A stretch of DNA of 8,051 nucleotides from assembly GCA_964497475.1 (NCBI GenBank), contig CAZCDM010000110.1:1-8051 (forward strand), in the 5' to 3' direction. Below the pieces are notes generated by a model, which ran no database searches, had not been told where the DNA came from, and was given only the letters and a program-made list of their open reading frames with translations. This DNA is from CAZCDM01 sp964497475 (GTDB taxonomy: Bacteria > Planctomycetota > Phycisphaerae > SM23-33). Positions 6,166-8,051 of the stretch are shown piece after piece. The position numbers and the translations under genes were made by a program. Position 1 is the first letter of the stretch; each line of letters begins with the position of its first letter.

Positions 6166-6927
6166 CTATTCGAGCTGGCTTTGGTCGGCCAGTTCGAACA
6201 TATCATCGAGGATGGGTTTGACCTGGTAGCCCGCGTCGGCCGGGATGGTCAGCTCGTCGTTGGGCGTCCTGACCTTCCGGACGTGCCCGTCGGCGTAGCC
6301 GATGGAGACGACCTCGGCCTCGTGGTTGAGGCGAACCGGCACGCCGGGCATGGACATGCGGCTGTTGGCGTCGAACAGCAGGGCCGAGACGGGCTCGCCC
6401 TGGCCGTTGCGCCCGAGGTTCTCCAGCTGGGCGGAGGTTTCGCTGCCGGGGCCTCGCGCGTCGAGCTGGCGGTAGATGTAGGAGCAGTAGACGTCCTCGG
6501 CGGCCCGGCGGCGCATCTGGGCCAGCTCGGTCGGTGCGTCTGCACTGGTATCCGACGGGCAGAAGAACGCCTCGGCCGCTTCGAGCTGGGCATCGAGCAA
6601 CACGCCGTGGGCGTTGAACTGCTCGCTGGCCATCCAGACCTGATTAATGGCCATCGTGTTGGTCGGATCGCCGGAAAAATCGGGCGAATCCGGCCCGAGG
6701 GGGATCACCCCCCCCTGCTCGGCGCCGTACATGTGGATGGCGGTCATCTGCGCCTTGACGCGCGTCTGGCAGACGGCCTGGCGGGCCAGGTCGCGGGCCT
6801 TGCTCAGCGATGGCAGCAGAATGGACACCAGCAGCGAAATAATGCCGATCACCACCAGCAGCTCGATCAACGTAAAACCATGTAGAGCGTTGGACCGGCG
6901 GCGTCGGGGGTTTGTCATGCGGAACAT
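6166..6927 (-). CDS. Prepilin-like protein with type II/IV pilin cleavage motif
   Basis: The 253-residue precursor has a basic leader ending NALHG17, followed by the prepilin peptidase site and pilin helix FTLIELLVVIGIISLLVSIL, with the conserved Glu at +5 (residue 22). Prepilin peptidase should cut after Gly17 and methylate Phe18; the product would sit in the inner membrane or join a pilus or type II secretion pseudopilus. The body shows the layout of the planctomycete H-X9-DG prepilin families: FFCPSD (Cys123), YCSYIYR (Cys148) and a late NHEAEVVSIGYADGHV. Here ten residues, not nine, separate His202 from Asp213-Gly214. The start at 6927 is preferred because AGGTGAT, complementary to the 16S rRNA tail, lies just upstream (6935-6929); the ATG at 6918 is too far from it, and the frame's upstream extension lacks leader character. 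It diverges from lgt. No other pilus gene is in view. The exact role is unknown. Confidence 0.88.
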   Translation of the reverse strand: MFRMTNPRRRRSNALHGFTLIELLVVIGIISLLVSILLPSLSKARDLARQAVCQTRVKAQMTAIHMYGAEQGGVIPLGPDSPDFSGDPTNTMAINQVWMASEQFNAHGVLLDAQLEAAEAFFCPSDTSADAPTELAQMRRRAAEDVYCSYIYRQLDARGPGSETSAQLENLGRNGQGEPVSALLFDANSRMSMPGVPVRLNHEAEVVSIGYADGHVRKVRTPNDELTIPADAGYQVKPILDDMFELADQSQLE

Positions 6928-6961
6928 AATCACCTTCAGTGAGAGAAACCAGCAAGGGCTC

Positions 6962-6989
6962 ATCATACCGCATCGCCCCGGCCGGACAA
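6962..6989 (-). promoter_or_regulatory. Promoter of the prepilin-like gene
   Basis: On the minus strand, TTGTCC (6989-6984) and TATGAT (6967-6962) are separated by 16 bp, or TTTGTC by 17 bp. The start would fall near 6955, leaving a leader of about 28 nt that carries the AAGGTGATT ribosome binding site before the ATG at 6927. Confidence 0.6.
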
Positions 6990-7016
6990 AGCCTTTCCGC
7001 CAGCGACGAATTCCCC

Positions 7017-7032
7017 TTGCCCCCCCGGGCAA
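7017..7032 (+). other. Small perfect inverted repeat before lgt
   Basis: TTGCCC (7017-7022) and GGGCAA (7027-7032) form a 6-bp perfect stem with a CCCC loop, ending 11 nt before the lgt start codon. It could be an operator half-site pair or a leader hairpin that modulates translation. No good promoter or Shine-Dalgarno sequence for lgt is visible around it. Chance occurrence is possible. Confidence 0.25.
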
Positions 7033-7043
7033 AATGTGAAACC

Positions 7044-7862
7044 ATGCCCCTCATGCTCGCAGAACTGACATGGAACCTCGACCCGGTGATGATCGACCTC
7101 GGGCCGCTGCAGATCCGCTACTACGGCCTGATCTTCGCCATCACGCTGCTGATCGGCTATCAGCTCTGGCGGTGGCAGATGCGCCGCGGGGGCTACCCGG
7201 TCCGCCTGGCCGACCGCATGCTCACTTGGGGCGTCCTTGCCATCCTCGCCGGGGCCCGGCTGGGGCATGTGTTCTTCTACCACCCCGAGCAATACCTCAA
7301 AGACCCCATCTCCATTCTCGAGTTCTGGAAGGGAGGCCTGGCCAGCCACGGCGCGACCGTCGGGCTCAGCGTGGCGGTGATTCTCTTCGCCGTCATCCAC
7401 AAGCTGCCCCTGCTGGACATTTTCGACCGCATGGCCATCCCCGCCTCGGTCGGCTCGGCGGGCATTCGGCTGGGGAACTTCCTTAACAGTGAAATCGTCG
7501 GCCGGGCCACCGACCTGCCCTGGGCCGTGCGGTTCATCCGCTACGACAACGGGGCCGTGGCGCGACATCCCTCGCAGCTGTATGAGTTTGCCATGGGCCT
7601 GTGCATTCTGGCCCTGCTGCTGCTGGCCGACCGCCTCGCCGGACGCGAAAAACGCCCCCGAGGCCTCCTGGCCGGGCTGTTTTTCACCCTCTACTTCGCC
7701 GGACGCTTTTCCGTAGAGTTCGTCAAGGAATATCACACGCTGGAAAGCTCGTATCTCACGATGGGACAATACCTTTCCGTCGTGCCTTTCCTGCTCGGCC
7801 TGGGGCTGCTGACCTGGGTTGTACTGCGGAGAACCTCTCGGCAGGCAATGGCCGAGAATTAA
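7044..7862 (+). CDS. lgt: Prolipoprotein diacylglyceryl transferase
   Basis: This inner-membrane enzyme transfers diacylglyceryl from phosphatidylglycerol to the lipobox cysteine of prolipoproteins, the first step of lipoprotein maturation. The 272 residues are normal for the family, with about seven hydrophobic segments. Family landmarks in order are: IRYYGL (24-29), ARLGH (71-75), GLASHGATVGL with the conserved His102, the signature IRLGNFLNSEIVGR (141-154; Arg142, Asn145 and Glu150 present), RHPSQLYE (174-181) and AGRFSVEF (219-226). The signature has Ile where many enzymes have Gly before the Arg, a form I recall from Bacteroidetes-type Lgt. The ATG at 7044 puts the amino terminus (MPLMLAELTWNLDPV) close to the usual distance from the first landmark; ATG 7053 is an alternative. 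Neither has a Shine-Dalgarno sequence, and the frame's upstream extension does not look like Lgt. It is divergent from the prepilin-like gene, and two predicted lipoprotein substrates lie about 1-2 kb away. Confidence 0.96.
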   Translation: MPLMLAELTWNLDPVMIDLGPLQIRYYGLIFAITLLIGYQLWRWQMRRGGYPVRLADRMLTWGVLAILAGARLGHVFFYHPEQYLKDPISILEFWKGGLASHGATVGLSVAVILFAVIHKLPLLDIFDRMAIPASVGSAGIRLGNFLNSEIVGRATDLPWAVRFIRYDNGAVARHPSQLYEFAMGLCILALLLLADRLAGREKRPRGLLAGLFFTLYFAGRFSVEFVKEYHTLESSYLTMGQYLSVVPFLLGLGLLTWVVLRRTSRQAMAEN

Positions 7863-7948
7863 TGTCCTTCCTCGGGTGGCTAACTCAAGCCCCCCCTCCT
7901 CCCGGTCGATGTAGAAACCAGAGGCAAAGGCGAAGGCAGACTCGATGA
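7862..7948 (+). other. Possible 28-codon minicistron linking lgt and the next frame
   Basis: An ATG at 7862 overlaps the lgt stop (TAATG), opening a 28-codon frame with a PPPP run (residues 11-14) and a basic end (RQRRRQTR). Its TGA (7946-7948) overlaps the ATG at 7945 as ATGA. The coupled boundaries and the polyproline run fit a leader peptide, but nothing else supports translation and chance is likely. No ribosome binding site is visible. Confidence 0.15.
7874..7895 (+). terminator. Weak hairpin after lgt
   Basis: GGGTGGCT (7874-7881) pairs with AGCCCCCC (7888-7895) with one mismatch and a 6-nt loop, 12 nt after the lgt stop. It is followed by a C/T-rich tract, not a clean T run. It may end or attenuate lgt transcription. 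Confidence 0.3.
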
Positions 7949-8051
7949 CCACTCCCGAGAGAAACATGTACTATTTGTGCCGACACGAGGAGCTTACCCT
8001 TCCTGACTTCGACATCCCCTTTGGATTGCGCTGTAAGTCTTTGTTTTACAA
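7945..8051 (+). CDS. Hypothetical protein, 5' part only
   Basis: An open frame starts with ATG at 7945 (or 7966) and runs off the right edge, giving 35 visible codons (MTTPERNMYYLCRHEELTL and onward). I do not recognise it. Two cysteines occur at residues 12 and 31. A weak AAGG (7933-7936) lies about 8 nt upstream of the first ATG. Codons such as CTT, CCT, TTT, GGA and TTG are frequent, unlike the C/G-ending codons of the neighbours, so this may be a recently acquired gene or non-coding DNA. The visible length is too short to decide. Confidence 0.35.
   Translation, partial: MTTPERNMYYLCRHEELTLPDFDIPFGLRCKSLFY

Noticed and set aside
5545..6885. 446-codon open frame on the plus strand
   Set aside because: It runs antisense to two minus-strand genes that have a clear signal peptide and a prepilin motif, and it shows no domain of its own.
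6963..7967. 334-codon open frame on the minus strand over lgt
   Set aside because: It is a shadow of lgt, which is identified by several conserved motifs; the antisense product is Gln/Gly/Glu-rich with no membrane or domain pattern.

Overview
The window is GC-rich bacterial chromosome. It carries seven confidently placed protein genes and one open frame cut by the right edge. The gene content suggests a planctomycete, most likely of the Phycisphaerae kind. The pointers are a DUF4954 left-handed beta-helix protein, an ECF sigma/anti-sigma pair with a very large extracytoplasmic part, a prepilin-like protein with the CPSD and H-X-DG motifs common in planctomycetes, and an Lgt with the IRLGNFLNSE form of the family signature. 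The lineage is inferred from protein character, not from a marker gene.

Left part (1-4763, + strand). A sigma70-like promoter (59-87) precedes a TTG-started gene for a DUF4954-family protein (117-2321). After a 61-bp gap comes an ECF sigma factor (2383-3081), overlapping by ATGA a membrane-anchored anti-sigma factor without zinc ligands (3078-4763). This pair is the window's regulatory module: envelope stress or another outside signal would release the sigma factor. Its target genes cannot be read from the window.

Middle (4764-5079) is a convergent, non-coding gap. It holds a possible terminator for the sigma operon, a 91-bp palindromic repeat resembling a dispersed family whose spurious translations read 'HPERSE' and 'ASLRMT', and a 17-bp stem that forms fully only in minus-strand RNA, just after the stop codon of the gene arriving from the right.

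Right part. Three minus-strand genes run leftward from 6927: a prepilin-like protein (6166-6927), a lipoprotein of unknown function (5548-6114) with its own near-consensus promoter in the 51-bp gap upstream, and a small BamE/SmpA-like lipoprotein (5080-5469). Lgt, the enzyme that lipidates prolipoproteins, diverges from them (7044-7862), so two of its likely substrates lie nearby. Past lgt is a short stretch with lower GC and different codon use, where a hypothetical frame starts at 7945 and leaves the window.

I found no tRNA, rRNA, CRISPR array, transposase or phage gene, and nothing that makes a convincing case for a wholly new multi-gene system. The most noteworthy items are the uncharacterised DUF4954 protein, the zinc-less anti-sigma factor with a roughly 460-residue outer part, and the strand-specific RNA structures in the convergent gap.
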